Part shown: positions 8,232-16,904 of the stretch, one piece after another
Layout of the letters: each line of letters opens with the position of its first letter
How positions within the stretch are numbered: the stretch's first letter is position 1
DNA from: Russula earlei
Taxonomy: Eukaryota; Basidiomycota; Agaricomycetes; Russulales; Russulaceae
DNA: 18,223 bases
Direction: 5' to 3'
Assembly: GCA_025769875.1 (NCBI GenBank)
Contig: JAGFNK010000930.1
Span: 1-18,223 of the forward strand
Position numbers and translations under genes: made by a program
The notes under the pieces: model-generated
Database searches by the model: none
The model's input: the letters and a program-made list of their open reading frames with translations, nothing else
Told to the model about the DNA's origin: nothing

Positions 8232-9311
8232 TCACTGAGTTGGGTAACCATCACTATCATAGTGGCTCAGGTTTGTATGCAGTGAGGCAGATGGCAAAGT
8301 CAGCAAAATTTGAAGCCCAAGATGGGCGAGGTTCTGGAAATGGCTCACGATTTGCAAGAGATGAAGAAAGGTAGGATCATGCAAGTTGGAATTGGCTCAT
8401 TTCCACTTCTAGGTTGTAAAGGCTTGTTGAGTTACCCAGTCGCTCTCCAATGTCACAGCAAATCCCCAATGGAGCACAAAGGGTCAGAAGATTGGGTAGG
8501 AAAGGCTGACGGCTAGGTCGAATGCAGTCCAATGGCACGTTGCATTGGATACGGATGCTCTTAAGGCCCTTGTGCTTGGTTAGAAAACAAATGAGCGCTG
8601 GCCCTGGGATATCCCCTTGAGAACAAGTTTCTCAAGAGATGTCATGTTGAGCTTGCCAAGTAAAGCGGTCCAGTGGGAGGGTTTCAAAGATATTATGCAA
8701 AGGAACAGGGACTCAATAGGTGAGTGCTTGAGAATCCCCATCGTGGTTTCTGTGATTCCGGGAGCGAAGGCGTAATCAGATGAAATATCAAGTAAATTAA
8801 TTGTGTGAGAGCTGCATGCTCTGCTTCGTAAGGCGATGGAGGAAGGAAGACAATCCACAGAACCGAATCCTGCGAAGTGCAGTCGTGTGAGTGGTAGGGT
8901 GTTAAACAGTTGGTGCATTTTGATGAACCCAGAGGCCAGCAGAAGCGGATCAGACCCATGGAGAAGGTGGAAATCCTGAAGATTGTGTGTATTTGAAGGC
9001 TCGATAAGGAAACGGGTAAGGAATCTCATCGCAGTTCGGGCCTCCAGTGGGGAGCAAGGGATGGAACAGAACATCTTTTTGGGGGGTTTGAAGGTGTGAA
9101 TAGCAGACCACAGTCCAAGAGACGCATATCCGCTCGGTTCATGTAGTGTCACTTCTGAGCCCCCTTCACTTGTGTCGTTTGCCTCAAGCCCACAGCGGTG
9201 CAAGTACTCTGGTAAGAGCGATCGACCTATGGATTGTGAAGCAAGTACCAATGTTTGAAGATTGTCATTGTCCAGATGGGTGGAAATCATAAGAAGTAGT
9301 TCGACAGGCAT
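8232..9311 (-). pseudogene. F-box/LRR-like protein gene, frameshifted
   Basis: The first open segment (9311-8580, 243 codons) starts MPVELLLMISTHLDNDNL and continues LQTLVLASQSIGRSLLPEYL, an N-terminal F-box (residues 1-40) of the kind fused to degenerate leucine-rich repeats in Agaricomycetes. F-box proteins recruit substrates to SCF ubiquitin ligases. Homology does not end at the stop. One frame over it continues as ICFLTKHKGLKSIRIQCNVP, RQPFLPNLLTL and SLYNLEVEMSQF down to TGA 8377-8379. It then shifts again to DPTFLHLLQIVSHFQNLAHL and ends at TGA 8232-8234. So there are at least two frameshifts (near 8605-8620 and near 8375-8385). No plausible intron replaces them. The ATG chosen lies right at the F-box; a few upstream residues may be missing. 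Confidence 0.7.
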
Positions 9312-10367
9312 GTCCTGGATCCCTGTGCACTACAAAAGTTGTTATGGAATGGAAATTTGCATGAACGGTCAGTGTACAAGGTGTGTTTGATGCTGCTGTA
9401 CTCAGCATCTCTTAACTGCCTTCCAACGATTACAATTGGTTGATGAGCAAAAGCGCCGTTTCTGCTCATTTCCATCTGGTGGGTGCTCCAACTGTTGGGT
9501 TTATGAGCGGAGGACAGTCAGACATACGCATTGGCACAGAGGCTCACCTGGTGACATTTGCAATTGTGTGGTGGTGATGGTGGTGACACAGTATTCCCTC
9601 ATCGTTTGACTGCAGTCGAATGGTGAAGGGGATTAAGCAATGAAGGGTTCAATACCATGCTTGCAATCGGGTTGTTGTGATACAGAGGCGATTGTCACCG
9701 TCATGGTCTCCATGGATTTAAATACCTTGAGAAGGTGCAGGTACTATTGTGGGCTCAAACTATATATTCGGGAGAATCGAGTCATTATCACATGATGAGG
9801 ATAATTGTTATCGCCAACAAGCACGATGATGAGCGACCAACAGTTAGCGTGTTTGGGAAGAGATAGAAGACATTCTTATGTGTACTTCTCAAAAGCATAG
9901 AACACAGTGCCCTTTTGCAGCACTGTCGAGGAGAGAAGGGTATCACCCAGCACGCATGTTCATGAGAGCAGCACTAACTTTGGGGATAATTGTTCTCGCC
10001 GTGGGCGCCTATAGGGCGGTCCCTTATGCTTAGAGGTGAGATCATTAGTGGGTCTGAGCGTCAGACTGCGTAATAAAAGGTCCATACTTACCATGAGGTT
10101 TTATCAATGTATACAATCGACCACGCCAAGCATGCTCTTCGGCAACACGATCCGACCGAGAAGACCCTCAAATGATACAGTATTCCTGTACTACAGGAGT
10201 TATGTGTCAAGCGCGGCATCGATGTGGGTGGCTTGAGTTGCCCGCTGAAGAAGCCATATATCGATGCACTATTGATCCACATGAGATGAACTCACCGTCG
10301 CTTGTCCTTTATTCACCATGGAAGCTAGCATGGGCAGCATAGTCGCAGGGACAGGGATCAATTAAGA
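9312..10367. other. gene-free stretch, nothing recognised
   Basis: I see no conserved domain in any frame. There is a TATATATTC word near 9761. A stretch at about 9787-9815 (TTATCACATG..GATAATTG) is faintly like the core of dispersed repeat R. Short open frames (9287-9475 minus, 10036-10236 plus) have no recognisable content. Confidence 0.4.
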
Positions 10368-10916
10368 TTGAAGATTCGACTTCCGAATTTCTTGCCTCAA
10401 TGCGTGATTACTCTCCCAAGACCTGACAGCACCTCTGAGCAGAGCATCGCCGATAAAAACCGAGGCCATCAACAGCAAGAACACAGCGATGAACCAGCAA
10501 GCACTTTTCAATTTACACAGCCCACAGCAGTGGAGCATTCACACAGCGAGGTCAACACATTCTACGTCTGGCATGCATTGACTCCAGCACCAACAGATGA
10601 TCAAGAGAAGATGCCTGACGGAAATACTGATTGTACGTCTGCTCCTGGGTGTCAGTCAAACACAATTGCAATTCCAAGCAAACAATCCTACCCTTTTGGG
10701 AAGGATGCGCTGAGGAAAAAAAGAAAAGTGGAAAGTTACATCCTTGTGAGGATTTATGAACAACAAAAGGACCTGGAACATATGAATGAGATTGAATATC
10801 CCTTGATGCCAGATGGTGGACTTGATCTTGTAGGGGTTATCTCAAAAATTAAATGTCAGACAGTGCCAGGCAAGTCGGTTCAATATCATACCAATCTGTG
10901 GCGTTGGCTATGCTGA
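10368..10916 (+). CDS. unidentified protein with candidate NLS
   Basis: I do not recognise this 182-codon frame. The first two thirds are hydrophilic and rich in Ser, Thr, Gln and Pro, as in a disordered region. Residues near 115-122 read RKKRKVES, a classic monopartite nuclear-localisation pattern. The C-terminal third is more folded-looking (SYILVRIYEQQKDLEHM, then LDLVGVISKI). After TGA 10914-10916 the same frame stays open for 44 codons to TAG at 11049-11051 and still looks coding (WFSKRLVLESGAIRLLKA). Either the TGA is a nonsense mutation, or an intron ending CTGACTGTCTCCTAAG (10928) spans it. A GT donor (10874) and a GC donor (10872) can be proposed, but both give short downstream frames. 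It may be a fragment of a larger decayed gene. Confidence 0.4.
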   Translation: MKIRLPNFLPQCVITLPRPDSTSEQSIADKNRGHQQQEHSDEPASTFQFTQPTAVEHSHSEVNTFYVWHALTPAPTDDQEKMPDGNTDCTSAPGCQSNTIAIPSKQSYPFGKDALRKKRKVESYILVRIYEQQKDLEHMNEIEYPLMPDGGLDLVGVISKIKCQTVPGKSVQYHTNLWRWLC

Positions 10917-11371
10917 CTGTCTCCTAAGGTGCTGGATGCCCGCTCTTCACGACCGTGGTTTAGCAAGCGCCTTGTTTTGGAAAGCGGTGCCATTAGGCTG
11001 TTGAAAGCAAAAGAAGGGTATTTACAGGTGGTAGTTCAATCATCCTCGTAGCTGCTCAGTGATTGGAGGGTATAAACCACTACTGCAAGATCCCTGTTTC
11101 AGCCAACCCCATGCCTCTGTCTGTCCAGATATAATGACCCCTTGTTGTCATCCCAAATTTACAGGCTTCTTTCATGCCAGCATTAAGTATCCACTGAACA
11201 AGAAACTGTGCATACAACCAATGTGTTTGTCTGACGGGATAGGACCTCAAATTATAGGAGTGTTACGATAGACTGGCAAATGATGGGGGGAGATGGAAAA
11301 ATGAACATGATTGTTGTGGAAGGTAGTGGCTGTCTCGTTGCAACGGTCCATGTTATGAGGAGACATAACAT
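10917..11371. other. intergenic, possible tail of the upstream ORF
   Basis: Positions 10917-11051 are an in-frame continuation of the preceding ORF. The rest (11052-11371) lies downstream of the Myb gene and shows no convincing coding sequence on either strand. I looked here on the minus strand for the missing C-terminal exons of the Myb protein and did not find them. Confidence 0.4.
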
Positions 11372-12341
11372 CTATCGAGAATGTAACATAACAAGGCAGG
11401 CGAAATGGATTTCTTTGACATGGGGTGCCATTATAGACCATTTGCTTTGACACTGCTTTGGTGTCTGGGTCACTCCCATGGCCTTTGAAATGGAAACCCA
11501 AAATCCTCGAGTGGACATGTCCAATTTACCTTCCCAGGCCAACTCCTCAATTGCGTGAAGAAGTTGGCCTTCCTCCTCCGAAGACCAGGCTCCTTTTCCA
11601 TACAGATGCAGCATCAGAAGGTCTTGATAGAACACATATCAGGAGACATACCTCTCCGTCTGATGCCCTGATATTGTGTATGTTGGCAAAACTGGTCGCT
11701 ACAGTCGGCCGGTGAGTGCTGCACTAATTCTGCAATGGCAACCCAGTCATTTCCTTTCTTCTGGACAGCTCTGTTGGGAGGAGGGAGATAAGAAAGGAAA
11801 CATGTGGAGACTGACAGACGTCCCACCTGCGCAGCTGCTCATCCTCCGCAGCCCCCCACTTCCCTGCTTTAGCAAGGGGATCACGCGCATGCCGAATGTG
11901 GTAAAAGATGGACTTGACCCCCCTCTGGGGCACGGCATGAGCTAAAGCACACATATAACACATATATCAGCATTACTTGAGTATCCACTGACCGATGCAG
12001 CTCCAAAACCCATTAGTAGGCTGGGAAGAGTATATGAGATCATCCAACTGCTCGTCATCCAGGTCATTTTCCTAAATGGCAGTGCGTTAGCAAAACAAAT
12101 GATGATTCCAATGCATTGCACACCTTCTTGTACATCCCTAATGTGGCATGAACTTGTCCTACCTCCTCCCTAGTGAATGGACCCTTATGACATGATATGC
12201 CTGAGCAAGTTGAAAATCATGTCTGAGGCTAGAAACTTCAAAAGCTCACTCACCAGCGTCCCCGAATTGCTTGACACTCATCCATTGTGTTGCTAGGAAC
12301 TCGGGTATGTCCTCTGGAGATACAGTACAATGCTGATTCAT
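11372..12341 (-). CDS. Reb1/TTF1-like Myb DNA-binding protein, six exons
   Basis: Reb1-type proteins bind DNA through tandem Myb repeats and in yeasts act in rDNA transcription termination and replication-fork arrest. Inferred exons: 12254-12341, 12124-12200, 11993-12071, 11827-11941, 11652-11770, 11372-11592. They total 699 nt, so 232 aa. All five introns (51-59 nt) have GT..AG ends and phases that join cleanly. The protein reads DIPEFLATQWMSVKQF, KGPFTREEVGQVHATLGMYK, NGFWSCIAHAVPQRGVKSIF (the N-terminal Myb-associated part), GKWGAAEDEQLRRAVQKKGN-DWVAIAELV (repeat 1), then GAWSSEEEGQLLHAI..GFWVSISKAMG..PKQCQSKW (repeat 2). After QSKW only 13 unrelated residues follow, whereas family members continue; the end may be truncated. 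An ATG at 12341 follows an in-frame TAG. That TAG could also be a 3' splice site (ATATAG, with CACTAAT upstream), so a further 5' exon is possible. Confidence 0.75.
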
Positions 12342-12863
12342 ATGCTATATTTCCTGGAGGACATTAGTGAATGTGGAGGGACATACTTCGTTCCGACATA
12401 CGCAATTGAGTATAACCAGGTGGAACGCAAAAAGGGGAAATGTTCATAGGTGGCGAGTTAAGTATCTGTCTACTACACGGCTGCTACAAGCTGGAGTCGT
12501 GTGCCAAAGTGGCCACAGGAAGGAATTATTGCAGCAAGTCCCAAGTCTAATATAATAAGATTATTTCAGTGTCTCACTGTGGGGCACGAACACTGAGGAT
12601 CCAAGGCGAACTATCTGAGTGTACAAGTAAGGCCGCTACGAGGTACGCACATGCATGCGTCCGCACTGGTAACTACATCATAACTATGGACGGTGTTCTT
12701 TAATGACAGGTAAAGCAAATGTCCATGTGAGCGAATCAAGTCCCTTTCCGTTCACTAGGTGCAGCCTTGGCATGCGTGTGCATACAGGCGGGCGCGACTT
12801 CGACACGTCATATGGTCTGTGCGCAAGCGCGTGATGGTGGTAAGGACAAAAAATGATAACTAG
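12342..12863. other. upstream region of the Myb gene
   Basis: No gene recognised. Part of the promoter of the Myb-like gene presumably lies here. Positions 12342-12400 could be intron sequence if the gene has another 5' exon (donor GTATGT near 12400, branch-like CACTAAT near 12365). Repeat R copy 3 occupies about 12417-12480. Confidence 0.35.
12417..12480 (+). repeat. dispersed repeat R, copy 3 (partial)
   Basis: Contains GTTAAGTATCTGTCTACTAC followed by ACGGC, nearly identical to the cores at 7725 and 14048. The preceding AGGTGGAACGCAAAAAGGGG resembles GGTGGAACAAAGGGG of the 14,000 copy. The 3' half of the repeat is absent. Confidence 0.5.
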
Positions 12864-13003
12864 GGGTAATGAGTCACAGCGACAATAAGAGGAATGGGGA
12901 CATACAGGACATCCTAGTTGGGTTTGCAGTCAATGTAGATAATGTCCTGCTCAGCAGGGCCTTGAGGAGAGGCGATGGTCTGGAGGTGTGCGTGTTTACG
13001 CTG
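12864..13003 (-). pseudogene. decayed C-terminal tail of coiled-coil copy 1
   Basis: In frame with the shortened CDS above, this stretch encodes KHAHLQTIA, AEQDIIYIDCK and DVLYVPIPL. These align with KRLHLATIA, AEQDIIAIDCE and DVLYVPPPL of the paralogue at 16038-16724. It is separated from the CDS by TAG and interrupted by a second TAG. Confidence 0.55.
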
Positions 13004-13375
13004 CTAGGATGAGCTTGATGCTGATGTGGGAGCGGGGTCCACAGCCTCACGCAGCCGGTTGAGATCCTGCTGCACACCTTGGAGTTCCCTCAGCACACCA
13101 TCGAACTCCTGGTGGAGAGTGGTGAGCTCTTTGAAAGCTTCATTGCGCTCCTCTCCGAGACGATCAATCCGTTGCTGGAAAGGCTGAGCCTCTGCGCGGT
13201 CACGGGCTTCCCATGCGTGGGCCATTGACTCGTCGTCCTTACGATCGTCGAGATGGAACTGCAAGTGGCGGCACGCATGACATTGTTGGCCATGTGTGAT
13301 GATGCAACAAGTCTGGTTGTAAGTCCAACGTAGGACTGGAGGGGGAGGACGACCAGTCTTTTTGGTTCTGGCCAT
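13004..13375 (-). CDS. small coiled-coil protein with ITHx3Cx2C motif, copy 1 (shortened)
   Basis: I do not recognise a named family. From ATG 13375 the protein is 123 aa. It has a basic N-terminus (MARTKKTGRPPPPVLRW), then IITHGQQCHACRHLQF (possible metal-binding His/Cys cluster), then a charged helical region with heptad-like spacing (QPFQQRIDRLGEERNEAFKE and onward to LREAV), then a Ser-rich end. The same parts in the same order form the protein at 16038-16724. Downstream of the TAG the frame still resembles that paralogue (AEQDIIYIDC, then DVLYVPIPL) to about 12864 with one more TAG. So this copy has lost its C-terminal tail by nonsense mutation. An upstream in-frame ATG at 13444 is possible, but homology starts at the one chosen. 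Confidence 0.5.
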   Translation of the reverse strand: MARTKKTGRPPPPVLRWTYNQTCCIITHGQQCHACRHLQFHLDDRKDDESMAHAWEARDRAEAQPFQQRIDRLGEERNEAFKELTTLHQEFDGVLRELQGVQQDLNRLREAVDPAPTSASSSS

Positions 13376-13756
13376 GTATAAGAGCTGAGTGAAAGACAAG
13401 ACAAAAGAAAAAGGGAATCGCAGAATTACGTAGTGCCTGCTCAACTCTCCGCCCGTTGGGAATATGCTTATTGAAATGCAGGGGCCTCCTTTTTAGGAAA
13501 TAGGTATGATCTGCACACATGGAGGGAGAGAGGGAAGATGCAAGCTAGTGACTGTGGGAGAGAGAGAGGAGAGTGAGTCCAGGGAAGATCAGAGTGCCAG
13601 CCTGAGGAGGTACGTACATTCTTGTGGGGTCAACCAATATACCCCCCCCATTCACATGTTCAACGCAACACATATGCACATATATGTAACACACATATTG
13701 ATATCAGCAATGAGACATAAGTTTACAACATCCTGCTCATTAAGGTATGAAATGGC
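13265..13756 (-). repeat. cassette repeat, copy 1
   Basis: Direct repeat of 16925-17418. It covers the 5' part of the coiled-coil gene, its GA/CT-rich upstream region (TATGCTTATTGAAATGCAG, GAAATAGGTATGATCTGCA, GACTGTGGG.GAGAGAG, GGTCAACCAAT followed by a C-run, ATTGATATC.GCAATGAGACA), and the last codons of a KOW gene. The right border at 13756 is sharp and abuts an (AAAT)n stretch at about 13763-13777. Confidence 0.8.
13721..13756 (-). pseudogene. C-terminal dozen codons of a KOW gene
   Basis: Read on the minus strand, this encodes AISYLNEQDVVN. The KOW gene ending at 17368 has AISYFYEQDVVN at the same place relative to the cassette spacer. Similarity to the KOW gene stops abruptly after these codons, marking the breakpoint of the duplication. 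Confidence 0.7.
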
Positions 13757-13990
13757 AAGCAAATAAATAAATAACACGGGGTTGTGAGGCTGCAATTATA
13801 TGGACCCAGGAGAAGGGGAGAACTGGGAAACATGAGACATCCACTTAGCCACAGTGACGACCACTACATACCACCCCCAGCAGACTACCATCCTCAGAAG
13901 CCTGAGCACATGACGTCGCTATTTAGCCAGTGACCACCTTTGAAACATGATGTACGTGCTGTGAGATACAAATTCGGATTCCAAACAAAA

Positions 13991-14195
13991 TATGAACGAT
14001 CATTGACTCGTGGTGGAACAAAGGGGAGACCTGATTCGTGAGTGCAAGTTAAGTATCTGTCCACTACATGGCCTGTGCAAACCAGAGAACGATGGGCCGT
14101 AAGTGCCCTATCACCATGCGGCGATAATTGCCCTATCACATGCGGCGATAATTGCCCCGATGACGGAGATATGCACTTTCATGCAAAATTCTCCT
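13991..14195 (+). repeat. dispersed repeat R, copy 4
   Basis: Colinear with 7655-7875 but with the middle remodelled into a tandem duplication (14106-14154). It ends GATATGCACTTTCATGCAAA. A shared word further out (GTATTGACATTG.CATGAA at about 7898 and at about 15989) hints that the repeat once continued and was split by the palindromic element at 14327-15890. Confidence 0.6.
14106..14154 (+). repeat. 24/25-bp tandem duplication
   Basis: CCCTATCAC, optional CA, TGCGGCGATAATTG occurs twice head to tail (14106-14130 and 14131-14154). GGCGATAATTGCC is itself close to palindromic. The counterpart region in repeat R copy 1 (4621-4660) also carries an independent tandem duplication. Confidence 0.7.
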
Positions 14196-14326
14196 GGCAA
14201 AATGCTGGATCTGGCGTGCTCATGTATGTAAAGTGTTTTGTGAATCTGGTCAGGAATGCTTGTCGTTCGGCCAGCCCTGAGGCAGATCTATGATCCCAGT
14301 GACATCGTATGCTTTTGCTGGCCATA

Positions 14327-15890
14327 CACTGGTTGGGAAATCAACTTATGTGAATGACAAAACTGTAACATTTTGAAAAACAGAATTTATTATTTTCATA
14401 CAAATTTGTAGCAAACAATTTGTGAAAAATAATTTTATATTTTGTTACAATAAATTCCTGTTACAAAATGATGAAATAAGTAAATAGTATTGACAAGATT
14501 TTAGGACATACATTATATTAAAACAATTTTAACTTATTTTAAAATTTTGGGTGAAACAAAATTGTGAAAAAATCAAAACTGCATAATTTGGGTTTATGAA
14601 AAAGGTGGAATAAAAATTGTGAAATTTTTGAAATTTTTGAAAAAGTTTTGTGACTTGAATAAAGATGTTAGGGAGATAAAGTTTTGTTATAATCATTGAT
14701 GTGAACAAAATCTAGCCCTATTGAAAACATAATGTTATCATTTTTAATGAAGAAAATTTTTGAATACATTCACAATTTTGTTAAAGGAAAAATTTTGACA
14801 AAACAGAGTATGAAATCCCACAGTTGCTTCATCATTTTGTCATTGGAATAAAGATGTCAGGGAGATAAAGTTTTGTTATAATCATTCATGACAACAAAAT
14901 CTAGCATTTTAGAAAACATAATGTTAACATTTTTCATGCAGAAAAATCTTGAATACATTCACAATTTTGTCAAAGGAAAAATTGTGACAAAACTGAATAT
15001 GAAATCCTTCATCATTTTGTTTATAACATTTAGATATATTATGGTCAATTCTGAATGATGCTAGACATATATACAGGCCATAAAGTTGTGTCACTTGTAC
15101 TGTCATGGCTCTACTCAAACTTTATGGCCTCTTTTTGTGGTGTATATATGTCTAGCATCATTCAGAATTGACCATAATATATCTAAATGTTATGAACAAA
15201 ATGATGAAGGATTTCATATTCAGTTTTGTCACAATTTTTCCTTTGACAAAATTGTGAATGTATTCAAAAATTTTCTGCATGAAAAATGTTAACATTATGT
15301 TTTCTAAAATGCTAGATTTTGTTGTCATGAATGATTATAACAAAACTTTATCTCCCTGACATCTTTATTCCAATGACAAAATGATGAAGCAACTTTGGGA
15401 TTTCATATTCTGTTTTGTCAAAATTTTTCCTTTAACAAAATTGTGAATGTATTCAAAACTTTTCTTCATTAAAAATGATAACATTATGTTTTCAATAGGG
15501 CTAGATTTTGTTCATCATCAATGATTATAACAAAACTTTATCTCCCTAACATCTTTATTCAAGTCACAAAACTTTTTCAAAAATTTCAAAAATTTCACAA
15601 TTTTTATTCCACCTTTTTCATAAACCCAAATTATGCAGTTTTGATTTTTTCACAATTTTGTTTCACCCAAAATTCTAAAATAAGTTAAAATTGTTTTAAT
15701 ATAATGTATGTCCTAAAATCTTGTCAATACTATTTACTTATTTCATCATTTTGTAACAGGAATTTATTGTAACAAAATATTAAATTATTTTTCACAAATT
15801 GTTTGCTACAAATTTGTATGAAAATAATAAATTTTGTTTTTCAAAATGTTACAGTTTTGTCATTCACATAAGTTGATTTCCCAACCAGTG
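14327..15890. mobile_element. foldback/MITE-like element, 1.56-kb palindrome with CACTG ends
   Basis: The arms 14327-15087 and 15118-15890 are inverted copies, nearly identical with scattered substitutions and 1-2-nt indels, joined by a 30-nt spacer (15088-15117). The right arm has one extra 10-nt segment (15131-15140). The termini are CACTGGTTGGGAAATC and its reverse complement. ATA flanks both ends (14324-14326 and 15891-15893), a 3-bp target duplication. CACTG-type ends with a 3-bp duplication fit the CACTA/EnSpm (CMC) superfamily. The content is extremely AT-rich, dominated by ACAAAAT/ATTTTGT words, with no transposase. Mirror-image 64- and 68-codon frames inside are products of the symmetry. 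The transcript would be a near-perfect hairpin. Confidence 0.8.
14657..15020. repeat. two tandem ~180-bp units in each palindrome arm
   Basis: Unit 1 (14657-14845) and unit 2 (14846-15020) share GAATAAAGATGT, AGGGAGATAAAGTTTTGTTA, AACAAAATCTAGC, GAAAACATAATGTTA, GAATACATTCACAATTTTGT and the ending CTTCATCATTTTGT. The right arm carries the same two units inverted (about 15195-15570). The units are far more diverged from each other than the arms are, so the tandem duplication is older than the inverted one, or the arms have been homogenised. Confidence 0.75.
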
Positions 15891-16037
15891 ATAGTGCCGA
15901 GTGCAAGGAGTTCATATCAATGGCATGTATTAAGTTTGAAGCGTCATATCGTAGTAAATCTACGAGGACTGTATCAAACCATGGAATGTATTGACATTGT
16001 CATGAACAACCTGCTATGGTACATGCTATATCATATA

Positions 16038-16724
16038 TCAATCCTGTGAAGTCCTGGAGTCAGAGCAGTGATGAGTCATAGCAATAGGTGGGAGTGGAGG
16101 GGGGACATACAGTACATCCTGCTCAGATTCGCAGTCAATGGCAATGATGTCCTGCTCTGCGTGACATAGTGGGGTTGAGGGGTCTTGATGAGCAATGGTC
16201 GCGAGGTGCAGGCGTTTATGCTGTCCAGATGAGCATGATGGGGAGGCAGGAGTGCAGCCCACAGTCTTGTGTGGCTGATCGATGGCACGATCCACAAGGG
16301 TGTGCTGTAGTTCGTTGCGCACGTCGAGGCTCTCCTTCAGCTTCGTTCGCGCATTTCCGAGTTCCTGATGCAGCGCTGCAAGCTCTTCAAGGAAGTTGTC
16401 CCGCTCCTGTTCGAGATGATCAATCCTTCCCTGGAAAGGACGAGAAGCGGCGCAGTCATGGGCTTGATATGCAGAGTCCAGCAACTTTTCTTCTTCAGAC
16501 TTTTCTTCGTCATCCATTGTAGCTGCGAGGTGATGCTCCTGCCACCTCTGGCAAGGAATGCAGTGGGATGGATGTGTGATGACGCGCAGCCTTTCATTGT
16601 ATCTCCAAGTCCAAGTCAAAGGCTTATGATGATAAGTCTTTTGGCCGCTTCTGCCAAACGGGGACCATGACGTGGACATAAAACCACTGTGTCTGTGAAC
16701 AAGAATTTCTTTGGCTTTGGACAT
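16038..16724 (-). CDS. coiled-coil protein with ITHx3Cx2C motif, full-length copy
   Basis: Unnamed family. The open frame is 228 aa from 16724; homology with copy 1 fits a start at Met16 (16679, MSTSW) equally well. Order of parts: a basic Trp/Tyr-containing N-terminus (LTWTWRYNERL), VITHPSHCIPCQRWQEHH (His/Cys cluster), an acidic stretch (DDEEKSEEEK), a heptad-like helical region (RPFQGRIDHLEQERDNFLEE to LKESLDVRNELQHTL), a Ser/Cys-rich linker, and a conserved tail (AEQDIIAIDCESEQDVLYV). It is intact, in contrast to the other two copies. It lies downstream of the KOW gene on the same strand. Function is unknown; nucleic-acid or protein scaffolding through the His/Cys cluster and coiled coil is only a guess. 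Confidence 0.55.
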   Translation of the reverse strand: MSKAKEILVHRHSGFMSTSWSPFGRSGQKTYHHKPLTWTWRYNERLRVITHPSHCIPCQRWQEHHLAATMDDEEKSEEEKLLDSAYQAHDCAASRPFQGRIDHLEQERDNFLEELAALHQELGNARTKLKESLDVRNELQHTLVDRAIDQPHKTVGCTPASPSCSSGQHKRLHLATIAHQDPSTPLCHAEQDIIAIDCESEQDVLYVPPPLPPIAMTHHCSDSRTSQD

Positions 16725-16904
16725 GTCTGAGAAGGGACCTTGAAATGGAGAGCTGTGAGGAGATGTGAATGAAAAATGGTGGGGGCGGGATTTACATATT
16801 GAGCTCCTGCCTGCTCATATGTTCCTGCCACGCTTTCTGAGTTATGCACTCAAGCCAAATAGATTTGAGCAAGCTGAGCCACTGATTGGCTCATGGCTAA
16901 GTGG

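Noticed and set aside
11059..11271. 70-codon plus-strand open frame
   Set aside because: Short, no domain, and composition like the surrounding non-coding DNA.
12874..13077. Minus-strand 67-codon frame downstream of coiled-coil copy 1
   Set aside because: It is a shifted shadow. Comparison with the paralogue at 16038-16724 shows that the frame of the upstream CDS is the homologous one.
14924..15292. Two similar small proteins on opposite strands
   Set aside because: They are mirror images produced by the palindrome (minus 14924-15118 and plus 15086-15292), not independent genes.
14327..15890. Palindrome as an assembly artefact
   Set aside because: The arms differ by substitutions, 1-2-nt indels and a 10-nt insertion, and the outer ATA duplication fits insertion. 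An artefact would give identical arms.
16169..16670. Plus-strand open frames of 117 and 100 codons
   Set aside because: They lie antisense within the intact coiled-coil gene and carry no recognisable features.
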